DNA of 64,000 nucleotides from Polaromonas sp. (GTDB lineage Bacteria > Pseudomonadota > Gammaproteobacteria > Burkholderiales > Burkholderiaceae_C), in NCBI GenBank assembly GCA_030683705.1, contig JAUXPP010000057.1:1-64000 (forward strand). The letters run 5' to 3'. Each line of letters opens with the position of its first letter. Position 1 is the first letter of the stretch. Below, in pieces: positions 1 through 10,342 of this stretch. Below the pieces are notes generated by a model that worked only from the letters and a program-made list of their open reading frames with translations, was not told the DNA's origin and searched no databases. The position numbers and the translations under genes are program-made.

Positions 1-1
1 C

Positions 2-82
2 TTGCCGGTCAGCGCCGTTTTGGTGGTCGCGGCGCGGCGCGTGCGCGCCAGTTATGTCACCAGCGAGCTCTACCTCGGATGA
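2..82 (+). CDS. C-terminal fragment of upstream gene, possibly AI-2E/PerM-family transporter (truncated at window edge)
   Basis: Open frame LPVSAVLVVAARRVRASYVTSELYLG* whose stop overlaps the hda start (ATGA); family guess from C-terminus and usual hda context. Confidence 0.4.
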   Translation: MPVSAVLVVAARRVRASYVTSELYLG

Positions 83-750
83 AGCAGATCCCGCTGGCCA
101 TCGGCATCGAAGCGGCGAACAGCTTCGACAACTTCCTGCCGGGCGCGAACGCGCTGGCGCTGGCGCACCTGCAGGCGCTCGGGCCGCAGTCGGCGCCGGT
201 TTACCTTTGGGGGCCGAGCGGCAGTGGCAAGACCCATTTGCTGCAGGCGCTGGTGCTGCAGTACCAGCAGCAGGGCGCGCAGGCCGGCTGGTTCAACGCC
301 GAAGACCCTGCGCCGTGGATGTTCGACGAGAGCTGGTCGCTGATCGTGATCGACCGCTGCGACGAGCTCCAGCCCGACCCGCAGCACGCCGCGTTCACGC
401 TGTTCGTCGAAGCCACGACCCGCGGTGTGCCGATCGTCGCCGCCGGCCGATTGCCGCCGGTCGACCTGCCGCTGCGTGAAGACCTGCGCACGCGCCTCGG
501 CTGGGGCCACGTGTTCGCGCTGCAGCCGCTGAACGAGACCGAGATGCGTGCCGCGCTGCGCCGCGAGGCCGATCGGCGCGGCGTGTTTCTGTCGGACGAG
601 GTGATGGGCTACCTGCTGACCCGCTTCGCACGCGACCTGAAACACCTGATGGCGCAGCTCGACCGGCTCGATGAATTCGCGCTCGCGAACAAGCGTGCCA
701 TCACGGTGCCGCTGCTCAAGCAAATGCTGATCGAAGAGGGTGGCGCATGA
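79..750 (+). CDS. hda: DnaA regulatory inactivator Hda
   Basis: DnaA-like AAA+ with WGPSGSGKTHLLQA Walker A, short Hda-type length. Confidence 0.93.
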   Translation: MKQIPLAIGIEAANSFDNFLPGANALALAHLQALGPQSAPVYLWGPSGSGKTHLLQALVLQYQQQGAQAGWFNAEDPAPWMFDESWSLIVIDRCDELQPDPQHAAFTLFVEATTRGVPIVAAGRLPPVDLPLREDLRTRLGWGHVFALQPLNETEMRAALRREADRRGVFLSDEVMGYLLTRFARDLKHLMAQLDRLDEFALANKRAITVPLLKQMLIEEGGA

Positions 751-1433
751 GTTCTGAGCCGGGCCGCAACCTGTGTTTGTTCGACCTCGACGACACGCTG
801 CTGCCCCTCGACTCCGACCACGCCTGGGGCGAGTTCATGCTGCGGCTCGGCTGGGTCGACGCCGCCGAGTTCAAACGCCGTAACGACGCGTTCTACGCAC
901 AGTACAAAGACGGCGCACTCGACATCCACGCCTACATCGAATTTGCCAGCGGGCCGCTGCGCGCGCGCGGGCCCGAAGCGGCGGCGCAGGCCCACCGGCA
1001 GTTCATGCAGGAAGTGATCGTTCCGAACCTGCGGCCGGCGGCGCTGCAACTGGTGCGTTCGCACCAGACGCGCGGCGACCTGCTGGCCCTTGTCACCGCC
1101 ACCAACGACTTCATCACCGCGCCGATCGCGCAGGCCCTGGGCATCGCCGAACTGATCGCCGTCCGGCTGGAACGCGGGCCCGGGGGTACCATCACGGGCC
1201 GCATCGACGGCACGCCGAGCTACCGCGAAGGCAAGGTGCTGCGGGTGCAGGCATGGCTGGCCGAGCGTGATTGCAGCTGGCAGAGCTTCGAGCGCATCAG
1301 CGTCTACAGCGACTCCGTCAACGACCTCGCCCTGCTGGAGCGCGCGACCGACGCGGTGGCGACCAACCCGACGCCCGCCCTCGAAGCCGTGGCCACCGAG
1401 CGCGGCTGGCGCGTCCTGAAACTGTTCGAGTGA
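747..1433 (+). CDS. HAD-IB family hydrolase
   Basis: LFDLDDTLLPLDSD motif I, YSDSVNDLALLE motif; overlaps hda stop. Confidence 0.9.
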   Translation: MSSEPGRNLCLFDLDDTLLPLDSDHAWGEFMLRLGWVDAAEFKRRNDAFYAQYKDGALDIHAYIEFASGPLRARGPEAAAQAHRQFMQEVIVPNLRPAALQLVRSHQTRGDLLALVTATNDFITAPIAQALGIAELIAVRLERGPGGTITGRIDGTPSYREGKVLRVQAWLAERDCSWQSFERISVYSDSVNDLALLERATDAVATNPTPALEAVATERGWRVLKLFE

Positions 1434-1443
1434 ACACAAGCGA

Positions 1444-3027
1444 ATGATCAAAAAATTCATCGACAAGCTGCTGGGCAAGACCACCAAGGCCGAGCCTGCA
1501 AAAACGGCGGCCGGCAAGCGTGTCGAGGTGCCCAAGAGCGAGCACGGCATCGACCCGTCGCTGGTGGACGAACGTGCCGTCAAGGTTGTCAGCACGCTGG
1601 CTGAGGCCGGCTTCGAGGCCTACATCGTCGGCGGTGCGGTGCGCGACCTGCTGGTGGGGCTGCGGACGAAGGACTTCGACGTGGCGACCAACGCCACGCC
1701 CGAGCAGGTCAAGGGCCTGTTACGGCGCGCCTTCATCATCGGCCGGCGCTTTCGCATCGTGCATGTCATTTACGGCCGCGGCCGCGAACATGAAGTGATC
1801 GAGGTTTCGACCTTCCGCGCGCACCTCGACGCCAGCCTGGCCGAGCAGGTCGGCGGCAACGAGCGCACCAGCAAGAGCGAACTGGCCGGCATGAAACACG
1901 CGGTGGACGCCTCCGGCCGGGTGTTGCGCGACAACGTCTGGGGCCCGATGGAAGAAGACGCCGCGCGGCGCGACTTCACCATCAACGCCATGTATTACGA
2001 CCCGGAGACGCAGATCGTCGTCGACTACCACCACGGCATCCGCGACGCCAAGAAAAAAATCATCCGCATGATCGGCGACCCGGCCACGCGTTACCGCGAA
2101 GACCCGGTGCGCATCATCCGCGCCGTGCGTTTTTCGGCCAAGCTCAGCGCGCTGGGCTTCAAGTTCGAGGACAAGACGGCCGCGCCGCTGAAATCCATGA
2201 AGGGCCTGCTGGCCGACGTGCCGCAGTCGCGCCTGTTCGACGAGATGCTCAAGCTGTTGCAGACCGGCCACTCGCTGGCCAGCATCGAGCAACTGAAGTT
2301 CCTGGGCCTGAACACCGGCATCTACCCCTTGCTGGATGTGGTGGTGGATACGTCCGAAGAACCCTTTTTGCAACTGGCGTTGCTCGATACCGACCGCCGT
2401 GTCGGTGAAGGCAAGCCGGTCGCGCCCAGCTTTCTGCTGTCCTGTGTGCTCTGGGCCGATGTGCGCGAAGGCTGGGCCCGGCGCCTGAGCCGCGGCGAGC
2501 ACACCATGCCGGCGCTGCAGGACGCGATCGACGATGCCTTCAACGCCAAAATCGGCGATGTGTCGGGCCGCGGCAAGCTGGGCACCGACATGCGCGAGAT
2601 CTGGACCATGCAGCCGCGCTTCGAGAAACGCACCGGCAGCTCGCCCTATTCGCTGCTGGACCAGCCGCGCTTCCGGGCCGGCTTCGACTTCCTGCGCCTG
2701 CGCGCGCAGACCGGCGAGGTCGAGATGGAACTGGCCGAGTGGTGGGAAAAGTTCAGCACCGCCTACGACGACGAGCGCCACGAGATGATCGAGCAGGCGC
2801 GCCTGGCGCAGGCGCAAAAACCCCAGGCGCCGCGCACCCGCGTCAAGCGCGTGGAGAGCGACGCAGCGCGCGGCGTGGACGGCAGCCAGCTGGCGGCACC
2901 TTTCCCCGAGTTTGGCGAGTCCGGCGAGCCGGCGCCTGCCAAAAAACGCCGGCGCCGCCGCAAGCCGGCCAACCGCGAAGGCGGTGCGCAGCCCGCCAGC
3001 CCGCCGTCCGACAGCGCCGAACACTGA
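1444..3027 (+). CDS. pcnB: Poly(A) polymerase / polynucleotide adenylyltransferase
   Basis: YIVGGAVRDLLVGLRTKDFDVATNATPEQV, Arg/Lys-rich C-terminal tail. Confidence 0.96.
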   Translation: MIKKFIDKLLGKTTKAEPAKTAAGKRVEVPKSEHGIDPSLVDERAVKVVSTLAEAGFEAYIVGGAVRDLLVGLRTKDFDVATNATPEQVKGLLRRAFIIGRRFRIVHVIYGRGREHEVIEVSTFRAHLDASLAEQVGGNERTSKSELAGMKHAVDASGRVLRDNVWGPMEEDAARRDFTINAMYYDPETQIVVDYHHGIRDAKKKIIRMIGDPATRYREDPVRIIRAVRFSAKLSALGFKFEDKTAAPLKSMKGLLADVPQSRLFDEMLKLLQTGHSLASIEQLKFLGLNTGIYPLLDVVVDTSEEPFLQLALLDTDRRVGEGKPVAPSFLLSCVLWADVREGWARRLSRGEHTMPALQDAIDDAFNAKIGDVSGRGKLGTDMREIWTMQPRFEKRTGSSPYSLLDQPRFRAGFDFLRLRAQTGEVEMELAEWWEKFSTAYDDERHEMIEQARLAQAQKPQAPRTRVKRVESDAARGVDGSQLAAPFPEFGESGEPAPAKKRRRRRKPANREGGAQPASPPSDSAEH

Positions 3028-3036
3028 GGCTTCGCC

Positions 3037-3552
3037 ATGCCGGCTGGTGCATCCGGGAAAGAGACCACGCCGCAGGTCACCGCTTATGTGGCGCTGGGCG
3101 CCAACCTCGGTGATGCAGAAGCCACGGTGCGGCAGGCGATGGACGCGCTGGACCGCCTGCCGCTGAGCCGTGTGCTGCGGCGCTCCAGCCTGTACCGCAC
3201 CGCGCCCGTGGCCCGCGATTGCGCCGGCCGGGCGGACGGACCCGACTACATCAATGCCGTGGTGGCCCTGGACACGCGCCTGCCGGCGCTGGACTTGCTG
3301 GACCGCTTGCAGGCGCTGGAGCTGGCGGCGGGGCGTGAGCGGCCTTACCCGGATGCCCCGCGCACCCTGGACCTGGATCTGTTGTTGTACGGCGATGCCC
3401 GGATCGATTCACCGTGCCTGAGCGTGCCGCACCCGCGCATGATGCAGCGCGCCTTTGTGCTGGTGCCGCTGGCGGAGATTGCGCCCGGCCTGGTATCTGA
3501 AGCGCAGTTGCGCGCGGTGGCAAATCAGGCCATCACACGTGTCGATGCCTGA
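3037..3552 (+). CDS. folK: 6-hydroxymethyl-7,8-dihydropterin pyrophosphokinase
   Basis: YVALGANLGD, APRTLDLDLLLYGD, PHPRMMQRAFVLVPLAEIAP. Confidence 0.96.
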   Translation: MPAGASGKETTPQVTAYVALGANLGDAEATVRQAMDALDRLPLSRVLRRSSLYRTAPVARDCAGRADGPDYINAVVALDTRLPALDLLDRLQALELAAGRERPYPDAPRTLDLDLLLYGDARIDSPCLSVPHPRMMQRAFVLVPLAEIAPGLVSEAQLRAVANQAITRVDA

Positions 3553-3563
3553 GCGTTGAAGGC

Positions 3564-4214
3564 CTAGGGCGCGAGGCGCTCGCGCAGCCAGCCGCCGCCG
3601 TCCTGCAGCGTGTAGCGCAGGCGGTCATGCAGCCGGCTTTTGCGTCCCTGCCAGAATTGCCAGTTGTCGGGCTGGAGCCGGTAGCCGCCCCAGTGCGGCG
3701 GGCGTGGCGGCTGCAACAGGAATTTCGCGCCGTATTTCGCGGCATTGGCCACCAGCACACTCCGGCCGGAGATCACCTCGCTCTGCGGGCTGGCCCAGGC
3801 GCCTATGCGTGAGTCCAGCGGACGGCTGTGGAAGTAGGCATCGCTTTCTTCTGCCGAGACCTTTTCCACCACACCTTCGATACGCACCACCCGCTCGAGC
3901 TCGACCCAGTGAAACTGCAGGGCGGCAAAGGCATTGGCGGCCAGTTCGCGGCCCTTGCGGCTGTCGTAGTTGGTGTACCAGACGATGCCGCGCGCGTCGT
4001 AGCCCTTGACCAGCACCACGCGGGTGGAAGGGCGCCCATTGCCGGCCACCGTCGCCAGGGTCATGGCGTTGGGCTCGGGCACCTTGGCCGCAATCGCCTC
4101 CTTGAGCCACTGGTCGAACTGCTGCAGCGGGTCGGCCTGCGAGGCCTCTTCATTGAGTTCGGCGCGTTCGTAACTTTTGCGCAGGTCGGCGATGGATGTA
4201 GTGGGCTCGGACAT
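3564..4214 (-). CDS. pdxH: Pyridoxamine 5'-phosphate oxidase
   Basis: [41 protein letters not shown]-terminus; start chosen at internal Met of longer ORF. Confidence 0.95.
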   Translation of the reverse strand: MSEPTTSIADLRKSYERAELNEEASQADPLQQFDQWLKEAIAAKVPEPNAMTLATVAGNGRPSTRVVLVKGYDARGIVWYTNYDSRKGRELAANAFAALQFHWVELERVVRIEGVVEKVSAEESDAYFHSRPLDSRIGAWASPQSEVISGRSVLVANAAKYGAKFLLQPPRPPHWGGYRLQPDNWQFWQGRKSRLHDRLRYTLQDGGGWLRERLAP

Positions 4215-4245
4215 GGGGCCAGTATAGTGAGGCAAGCACCATCCC

Positions 4246-4833
4246 ATGTCCCCATCGTCACCTTCCCCTTCCCCATCCTCCGCCGGCCCGCTGCCGGTGG
4301 TGATCGTGCTGGCGGCCGGCCGTGGCGAGCGCTTTGCCGCCTCCGGCGGCGCAACCCACAAACTCGCGGCGCTGCTGGCCGGCCAGCCGGTGCTCGGGCA
4401 TGTGCTGGCCGCGGTGCGCGCCAGCGGCCTGCCGCACCATGTCGTGCAGGCCGATGCCTCGCGGCCGGGCATGGGCGACTCGATTGCTGCCGGCGTGCGC
4501 GCCACCCCTGGCGCAGCGGGCTGGCTGATCCTGCCGGCCGACCTGCCGCTGGTGCGCGGCGACACGCTGCGCGCCGTAGCCGCGGCGCTGGGGCCGCAGG
4601 CGGTGGCGGTCCCTATGTACCGGGGTGAGCGCGGCCACCCGGTCGGGTTCCCGGCGGCCTGCCGTGATGGCTTGCTGGCTTTGAAGGGAAATCAGGGTGC
4701 AGCGCCCGTCCTGCGTGCGTACCAAGCTATGAATTCAATAGCACTTGTGGAGACTGACGACGTCGGCATCGTCACCGATGTCGACACCGTCGAGGACCTG
4801 GCGCGCGCCGAAGCGCTGCTGGCAGCGCGCTAG
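4246..4833 (+). CDS. MobA/MocA-like nucleotidyltransferase
   Basis: [59 protein letters not shown]; contains an embedded repeat (see findings). Confidence 0.87.
   Translation: MSPSSPSPSPSSAGPLPVVIVLAAGRGERFAASGGATHKLAALLAGQPVLGHVLAAVRASGLPHHVVQADASRPGMGDSIAAGVRATPGAAGWLILPADLPLVRGDTLRAVAAALGPQAVAVPMYRGERGHPVGFPAACRDGLLALKGNQGAAPVLRAYQAMNSIALVETDDVGIVTDVDTVEDLARAEALLAAR
4700..4742 (+). repeat. GCTAT-N7-ATAGC repeat, in-frame in MobA-like gene
   Basis: cagcgcccgtcctgcgtgcgtaccaaGCTATgaattcaATAGC; left flank matches the 34370-34413 copy at 25 of 31 positions. Confidence 0.87.
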
Positions 4834-5348
4834 CTTCTTGAAATGACGGCGCAAGCCAGCCGCGGCCCGGCGTTGCCGGTCGGCTGGGTGCGGTAGTCGT
4901 CGGGGTCGCGGTGCACGATCAGCCCCTTGCCGACGATGTCGGTGATGCCGCTGCCGACGCTGATGCTGGACGACTCGAAGCTGAAACGCGCCACGCCGCC
5001 GGCGTCGGCCTTCAGGCTGGGCAGGTCGCCGGTGTGGTGCATGCCCGTGGCGTGGCTGCCGTGTGGCGCACCCGTGGGATTGAAGTGGCCGCCGGTGCTC
5101 ATGCCGTCGCCGCTGGAGCAGTCGCCTTTTTCGTGGACGTGAAAGCCGTGCTCGGCATTGGGCTTGAGGCCACGCACCTCGCCGCTGACCAGCACCTTGC
5201 CGCCGGCCTGCACAAAGCTGGCGTTGCCGCTGGTGCTGTTGCCGGTGGTGGGCTGCAACTGGGCGCCGGCCCGCGGGCCGCCGGACGGACTGGCGCAGGC
5301 AGCCAGCAGGGCAGTGGCCGCAGCCATCAAAAGCAGTTTGGAAGCCAT
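4830..5348 (-). CDS. sodC: Cu/Zn superoxide dismutase, lipoprotein signal
   Basis: GFHVHEKGDCSSGDGMSTGGHFNPTGAPHG, GNAGPRLACAVI; lipobox LLAAC. Confidence 0.94.
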   Translation of the reverse strand: MASKLLLMAAATALLAACASPSGGPRAGAQLQPTTGNSTSGNASFVQAGGKVLVSGEVRGLKPNAEHGFHVHEKGDCSSGDGMSTGGHFNPTGAPHGSHATGMHHTGDLPSLKADAGGVARFSFESSSISVGSGITDIVGKGLIVHRDPDDYRTQPTGNAGPRLACAVISRS

Positions 5349-5398
5349 GGGAGTCTCCTGGTTGAAAAAGCGGGAAGAAGCTACTCTAAGGCCGCGCC

Positions 5399-6019
5399 TC
5401 AGGCCTCGGAAGTAGGACGGGGAGCCAAGTTGAGCAGCCTGGCCAGGGCGGCGTCCGAAATGCCATGGTGGTGCAGGCTCTCCAGCGTTTGCCGGGCGTA
5501 GTCGTGGGTGCTGCCATACCGTCCGCAAGCCACGGAAAAGATCTCGCGGTAACGCGCTTCGCTGAGTTCGCCGGTGAAATTCGGGCTGCGGCGCGACAGG
5601 GTGAAGGCCAGGGCCTGGACCGGTCCCTTGTCGGTGTTGCAGCGCAAGAGGCGCGGGTCATACACCCCGGTCACCATTTCGCGCAGCCAGAGCCGGGCGA
5701 CCACCTCGGGCACCTCGTGGCGCGGCACGCGGTACACCACGCCGTGGCAACTGCCGCCCGACAGCAGCGCGAACACCAGGCCAGGGCACTCGGGCGTGCC
5801 GCGGTTGATGCGGCTCCACATCTTGAGCGCCCGGTGCCAGCCATGCACCCTGGCGCGCCGCTGTTCGCTGAAGTCGAAATCGGGTCGCCAGATCAGCGAG
5901 GCATAGCCGAATATCCAGAGGTCCTCGCGGCCGCCCCAATGGTGCAGAAACCGCTCCAGCATGGGGGCGGGATCGCGCAGGGTTAACAGGCCGTTTGGCA
6001 GGTGAGTGTCCACACGCAC
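5399..6019 (-). CDS. Gamma-glutamylcyclotransferase (ChaC-like)
   Basis: DLWIFGYASLIWRPDFDFSEQRRARVHGWHRALKMWS, RGTPECPGLVFALLSGG. Confidence 0.9.
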   Translation of the reverse strand: MRVDTHLPNGLLTLRDPAPMLERFLHHWGGREDLWIFGYASLIWRPDFDFSEQRRARVHGWHRALKMWSRINRGTPECPGLVFALLSGGSCHGVVYRVPRHEVPEVVARLWLREMVTGVYDPRLLRCNTDKGPVQALAFTLSRRSPNFTGELSEARYREIFSVACGRYGSTHDYARQTLESLHHHGISDAALARLLNLAPRPTSEA

Positions 6020-6102
6020 ACTTTACAATGCCCCTGAAATTTGCGCATCCCGCAAGTGCGCCACGCCTTCCCCGACCCCTACATCCCCCGGAGATTTTCT
6101 GC

Positions 6103-6666
6103 ATGTTTTCACAATCGGACGATGAGCAGCAGGGCTGGGTACTGGGCCTGTTGGCTGGTCTCATCGCGCTGGTGATGGCCCTGGTGCTGGGGCTGGCCCT
6201 GAGCCGCGCCGCGGCCCCGCGGCCGGTCCTGCCGCCTCCGGCCCCAGCGCCTGCACCGGCTGCTGTGCCTGCGCCGGTGGCTGCCACGCCTGCCGGCCTG
6301 CCGGCTTCGGCAGCGCTGGCGGCCCAGGCGCTCTCCGACGCCGCCAGCATCACGGTCGAATACGGCGTGGTGAAGTTTTACTTTGCGTCCGGCGAGGCCG
6401 AACTGGCGGCCGGCGCTGCCGACGCCTTGGTCGATGTGATCAAGGGTGCGCGCGGCGGCAAAAAGGTGCTGATCTCCGGTTTTCATGATGCCAAAGGCAA
6501 TGCAGCGCGCAATGCCGAACTGGCCAGGCAGCGCGCGCTGGCGGTGCGTGAAGCCCTGATTGCTGCCGGCGTGCCGGACAGCCAGATCCGCCTCGACAAG
6601 CCCGCACAAACCGCAGGCACGGGCAGCGATGCCGAAGCACGCCGGGTGGAGATCGCGCTGCAGTGA
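6103..6666 (+). CDS. OmpA-family C-terminal domain protein, single TM
   Basis: N-terminal TM, Pro/Ala linker, VKFYFASGEAEL.. GKNVLISGFHDAKG.. NAELARQRALAVREALIAAGV. Confidence 0.8.
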   Translation: MFSQSDDEQQGWVLGLLAGLIALVMALVLGLALSRAAAPRPVLPPPAPAPAPAAVPAPVAATPAGLPASAALAAQALSDAASITVEYGVVKFYFASGEAELAAGAADALVDVIKGARGGKKVLISGFHDAKGNAARNAELARQRALAVREALIAAGVPDSQIRLDKPAQTAGTGSDAEARRVEIALQ

Positions 6667-6774
6667 TCCACCGGCGGCTGGTAACCGCCTTGTACCCGTG
6701 GCTGTGCAAGGACTTGGTAACGAAGTAGGATGGGCGACGTAATTAAGTTACCACCGAACACCCAGAAACCTTCC

Positions 6775-8595
6775 ATGACCCTCCATCCCGTCGTCGCCCA
6801 GGTGACCGAAAAAATACGCCAGCGCAGCCGCGCCACCCGCAGCGCCTACCTGCAGCGGCTTGAGACCACGGCGACCCGCGCCATCAGCGTGGACCGCATG
6901 GGTTGCGGCAACATCGCCCACGCGGTGGCCGGCATGCCGCTGGACGACCGCTTCAAGGTCGTCACCGAGCGTGCACCGAACATCGGCATCGTGACTGCGT
7001 ACAACGACATGTTGTCGGCGCACACCCCGCTGCAGCCTTACCCGGACCTGATCAAGTGGGAAGCGCGCCTGCATGGCGCCACCGCGCAGGTGGCCGGCGG
7101 CGTGCCGGCCATGTGTGACGGCGTTACCCAGGGCACGAGCGGCATGGAGCTCAGCCTGTTCAGCCGCGACGTGATCGCCATGGCCACGGCGGTGTCGCTG
7201 AGCCATGACATGTTCGACGCCGCGCTGATGCTGGGTGTCTGCGACAAGATCGTGCCCGGCTTGTTGATAGGCGCGCTGCACTTCGGCCACCTGCCCATGG
7301 TGTTTGTGCCGGCAGGTCCGATGCCGTCGGGCCTGCCGAACAAGGAAAAAGCCCGTGTGCGTGAACTCGCGGCGCAGGGCCTGGTCGGCCGCGACGGCCT
7401 GCTCGATGCCGAGCTCAAGAGTTACCACAGCCCCGGCACCTGCACTTTTTACGGCACCGCCAACAGCAACCAGATGCTGCTCGAAGCCATGGGTCTGCAT
7501 GTGCCCGGCACCGCTTTTGTCAACCCGGGCGATATGCTGCGCGACGAGCTCACGCGCGAGGCCGCGCGCACCGTGCTGGGGATTGTCAAGTCGTCGAAAC
7601 GCTTTTCACCTATCGGCAGGATCGTCGATGAAAAAGCCATCGTCAACGCCATGGTCGCGCTGCTGGCCACCGGCGGCTCGACCAACCACCTGATCCACTG
7701 GGTGGCGGTGGCGCGTTCGGCCGGCATCCTGATCGACTGGAACGATTTTTCCGACCTGTCCGATGTGGTGCCCCTGCTCACGCATGTGTATCCCAACGGC
7801 AGCGCCGACGTGAACCAGTTCCAGGCGGCGGGTGGCACCGGGTTTGTCATTCGCGAACTGCTGGACGCCGGCTTCATGCATGAAGACGTGCTGACGGTGC
7901 GCGCCGGCGGCATCCGCGAATACACCCGCGAGCCCGACATGCGCGACGGCAAGCTGGCCTGGCACGAGATGGGGGCGAGCAAGGACCAGGACATCGTCCG
8001 GCCGGCCAGTGCGCCCTTCAGCGCCAGCGGCGGTCTCAAGTTGCTGCAGGGCCAACTCGGCCGCAGCGTGATCAAGGTCTCGGCGGTGCCGGACGACCGC
8101 CACGTGATCGAGGCACCGGCGCGTGTCTTCGATTCGCAGGAGGGCCTGCACCTGGCCTTCCAGGCTGGCGAGCTGGACCGCGACGTCATCTGCGTGGTGC
8201 GCTGGCAAGGGCCTCAGGCCAACGGCATGCCCGAGTTGCACAAACTCACGCCGCCGCTGGCGGTGTTGCAGGGCAAGGGCTTTCGCGTGGCGCTGGTGAC
8301 CGACGGCCGCATGAGCGGTGCGTCGGGCAAGGTGCCGGCGGCCATCCATGTCTCGCCCGAGGCGGCGGCCGGTGGCCCGCTGGCGAAAGTGCGCGACGGC
8401 GATGTGATCCTGCTCGATGCCATCAAGGGCATACTGGAGATCCAGGTGCCGGCCGCCGAATGGGCCGCGCGCGAGACCGCGCTGATGCCCGAAGCCCTGC
8501 GCGCCGCCAACGGGGTGGGCATGGGGCGTGAGCTGTTTGCGGGCATGCGGCGCCATGCGCTGACCGCTGAAGAAGGAGCTTTGTCGTGGATGTGA
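6775..8595 (+). CDS. edd: Phosphogluconate dehydratase
   Basis: [41 protein letters not shown]; followed directly by eda. Confidence 0.96.
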   Translation: MTLHPVVAQVTEKIRQRSRATRSAYLQRLETTATRAISVDRMGCGNIAHAVAGMPLDDRFKVVTERAPNIGIVTAYNDMLSAHTPLQPYPDLIKWEARLHGATAQVAGGVPAMCDGVTQGTSGMELSLFSRDVIAMATAVSLSHDMFDAALMLGVCDKIVPGLLIGALHFGHLPMVFVPAGPMPSGLPNKEKARVRELAAQGLVGRDGLLDAELKSYHSPGTCTFYGTANSNQMLLEAMGLHVPGTAFVNPGDMLRDELTREAARTVLGIVKSSKRFSPIGRIVDEKAIVNAMVALLATGGSTNHLIHWVAVARSAGILIDWNDFSDLSDVVPLLTHVYPNGSADVNQFQAAGGTGFVIRELLDAGFMHEDVLTVRAGGIREYTREPDMRDGKLAWHEMGASKDQDIVRPASAPFSASGGLKLLQGQLGRSVIKVSAVPDDRHVIEAPARVFDSQEGLHLAFQAGELDRDVICVVRWQGPQANGMPELHKLTPPLAVLQGKGFRVALVTDGRMSGASGKVPAAIHVSPEAAAGGPLAKVRDGDVILLDAIKGILEIQVPAAEWAARETALMPEALRAANGVGMGRELFAGMRRHALTAEEGALSWM

Positions 8596-9239
8596 AACTC
8601 GATCTCGACCGGCCGCTGACATCCCTGCAGGTGATGCAGGACGCGCCGGTGATCCCGGTGATTGTGTTGACGGATGTTGCGCACGCCGTGCCGCTGGCCC
8701 GCGCGCTGGTGGCTGGCGGCATCCGCATGCTCGAAGTGACGCTGCGCACACCGCAGGCGCTGGCCTGTATCGAGGCCATCGCGCGTGATGTGCCCGAGGC
8801 GGTGGTCGGCGCCGGCACCGCGCGCAGTGCAGCCGACGTGCAGGCCTGCGCCATGGCCGGCGCGCGTTTTATCGTGAGCCCGGGCTACACCCATGCCGTC
8901 GGCACGGCCTGCCGCGATGCGCACCTGCCGCTGCTGCCCGGCGTGGCCACCGGCAGCGAGATCATGGCGGCGCAGGAAGACGGTTACACCGAACTCAAGT
9001 TTTTCCCGGCCCTGCAGGCCGGCGGCCTGGCCATGCTCAAGGCCTGGGGCGGACCCTTCGGTGATGTGAGCTTCTGCCCCACGGGCGGCATCACCGCGTC
9101 CAATGCGGCGGAGTTCCTGGCGCTGGCCAACGTCGCCTGCGTCGGCGGCTCCTGGCTGGTGCCGGCCGATGCGCTGGCGCGCGGCGACTGGGCCCGGGTC
9201 ACGGACCTGGCGCGGCAGGCGGCGGGCTTGCCGAGATAG
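8586..9239 (+). CDS. eda: KDPG/KHG aldolase
   Basis: [53 protein letters not shown]. Confidence 0.95.
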   Translation: MDVKLDLDRPLTSLQVMQDAPVIPVIVLTDVAHAVPLARALVAGGIRMLEVTLRTPQALACIEAIARDVPEAVVGAGTARSAADVQACAMAGARFIVSPGYTHAVGTACRDAHLPLLPGVATGSEIMAAQEDGYTELKFFPALQAGGLAMLKAWGGPFGDVSFCPTGGITASNAAEFLALANVACVGGSWLVPADALARGDWARVTDLARQAAGLPR

Positions 9240-9280
9240 CCTGGTTTCATGTGCCAAAGGGGCTTGATTCCTTTTGGTGA

Positions 9281-9309
9281 CGTGCGTGAGAAGCTATCGA
9301 ATTTGTAGC
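9281..9309 (+). repeat. Degenerate copy of GCTAT-N7-ATAGC repeat family
   Basis: cgtgcgtgagaaGCTATcgaatttGTAGC. Confidence 0.5.
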
Positions 9310-9370
9310 AAATTCATGGGCTTGCTGGCAGCCCGGACTGGATCCGGGAACCATGCCCGATGACCGCCGC

Positions 9371-9394
9371 CGTTCGGGTTGAGCTTGTCGAAGC
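9371..9394 (+). repeat. Single copy of CGTTCGGGTTGAGCTTGTCGAAG intergenic repeat
   Basis: Sequence read directly; resembles a common proteobacterial dispersed intergenic repeat (from memory). Confidence 0.4.
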
Positions 9395-9432
9395 CGTTTT
9401 CTCCTTCAAGCCTTTGAGTTCGTGAATGCCTG

Positions 9433-10320
9433 CTGGCCGGGGGTTGCCCGGCGGCAACTCACTTTTCTTTGTCTCGCCAAAGAAAAGTAAGCAAAAGAAA
9501 GGCGACCCTGCTGTCTGCGTCCCCTCTCCGCTGGCGCTGCGAGGGGAAACCTGCGGTGCTCGGTCCAGCCGGGGTCGAGCTCGAACTCGCCTTCGGCTCA
9601 GACAATCGCTCGCCCTGATCCGTCCGGCCCAGCGCTCCTCGGCGCATACAGAAGGGTGGGGGACAACCAATGCGGGGACAAAAGTCCGGAGCAAGAGAAG
9701 CGCGCAGCGCTTCTCTTGCGGGAATCCCAAGAGGCCGTCATGTGTGCACGCGAGCGCAGCGCACGCGGCCAGGGCGGGGGGTTGGGAGTGGGGAGTTCAG
9801 CCCTGCTGTCAGTCGCAAACTCGAGTGCTGTAGCTTGCCAACAAGCCGGGGGTTGCCCGGCGGCAAGTAACTTTCTTTTGCTTCGCCAAAAGAAAGTCAC
9901 CAAAGAAAAGGCGACCCTGCTGTCTGCGTCCCTCCTTCGCTGGCGCTGCGGAGGGCAACCTGCGGTGCTCGGTCCAGTCGGGGTCGAGCTCGACTCGCTT
10001 CGCTCAAAATCGCTCGCCCTGATCCGTCTGGACCTCCGCTCCTCGGCGCATACAGAAGGGGTGGGGGAGAAACCAATGCGGGACAAAGGGAACAAAAGTC
10101 CGGAGTGCAGGAAGCGCGCAGAGCTTCCTGCACGGGAATCTCAACAGACCGTCATGTTTGCACGCGAGCGCAGCACACGCGGCCACATGAAGTTCCCCTC
10201 CATCGCCCAGCGGGGCGAGGGAGGGGCTAGGGGAGGGAGTGGAGAGTTCGGTCCTGCTGTCTATTGCATACCCGGGTGCTGTAGCTTGCCTGCAAGCCGG
10301 GGCCTGCCCCGTCGGGTGAC
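9433..10320 (+). repeat. Tandem structured repeat: two near-complete units (~9433-9840, ~9841-10292) plus a truncated third start
   Basis: Shared blocks gccgggggttgcccggcggcaa, ggcgaccctgctgtctgcgtcc, cgctggcgctgc, acctgcggtgctcggtcca, tcctcggcgcatacagaagg, gtgctgtagcttgcc; hairpins with compensatory changes. Confidence 0.93.
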
Positions 10321-10342
10321 GTCATGCAAAAGTTTTAATCAA

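Noticed and set aside
9426-10187. Long overlapping ORFs on both strands (e.g. 9656..10837, 9598..10095, 9314..9730)
   Set aside because: They read through the tandem structured repeat in several frames with no recognisable domain; the 9656 ORF also runs antisense through gloA.
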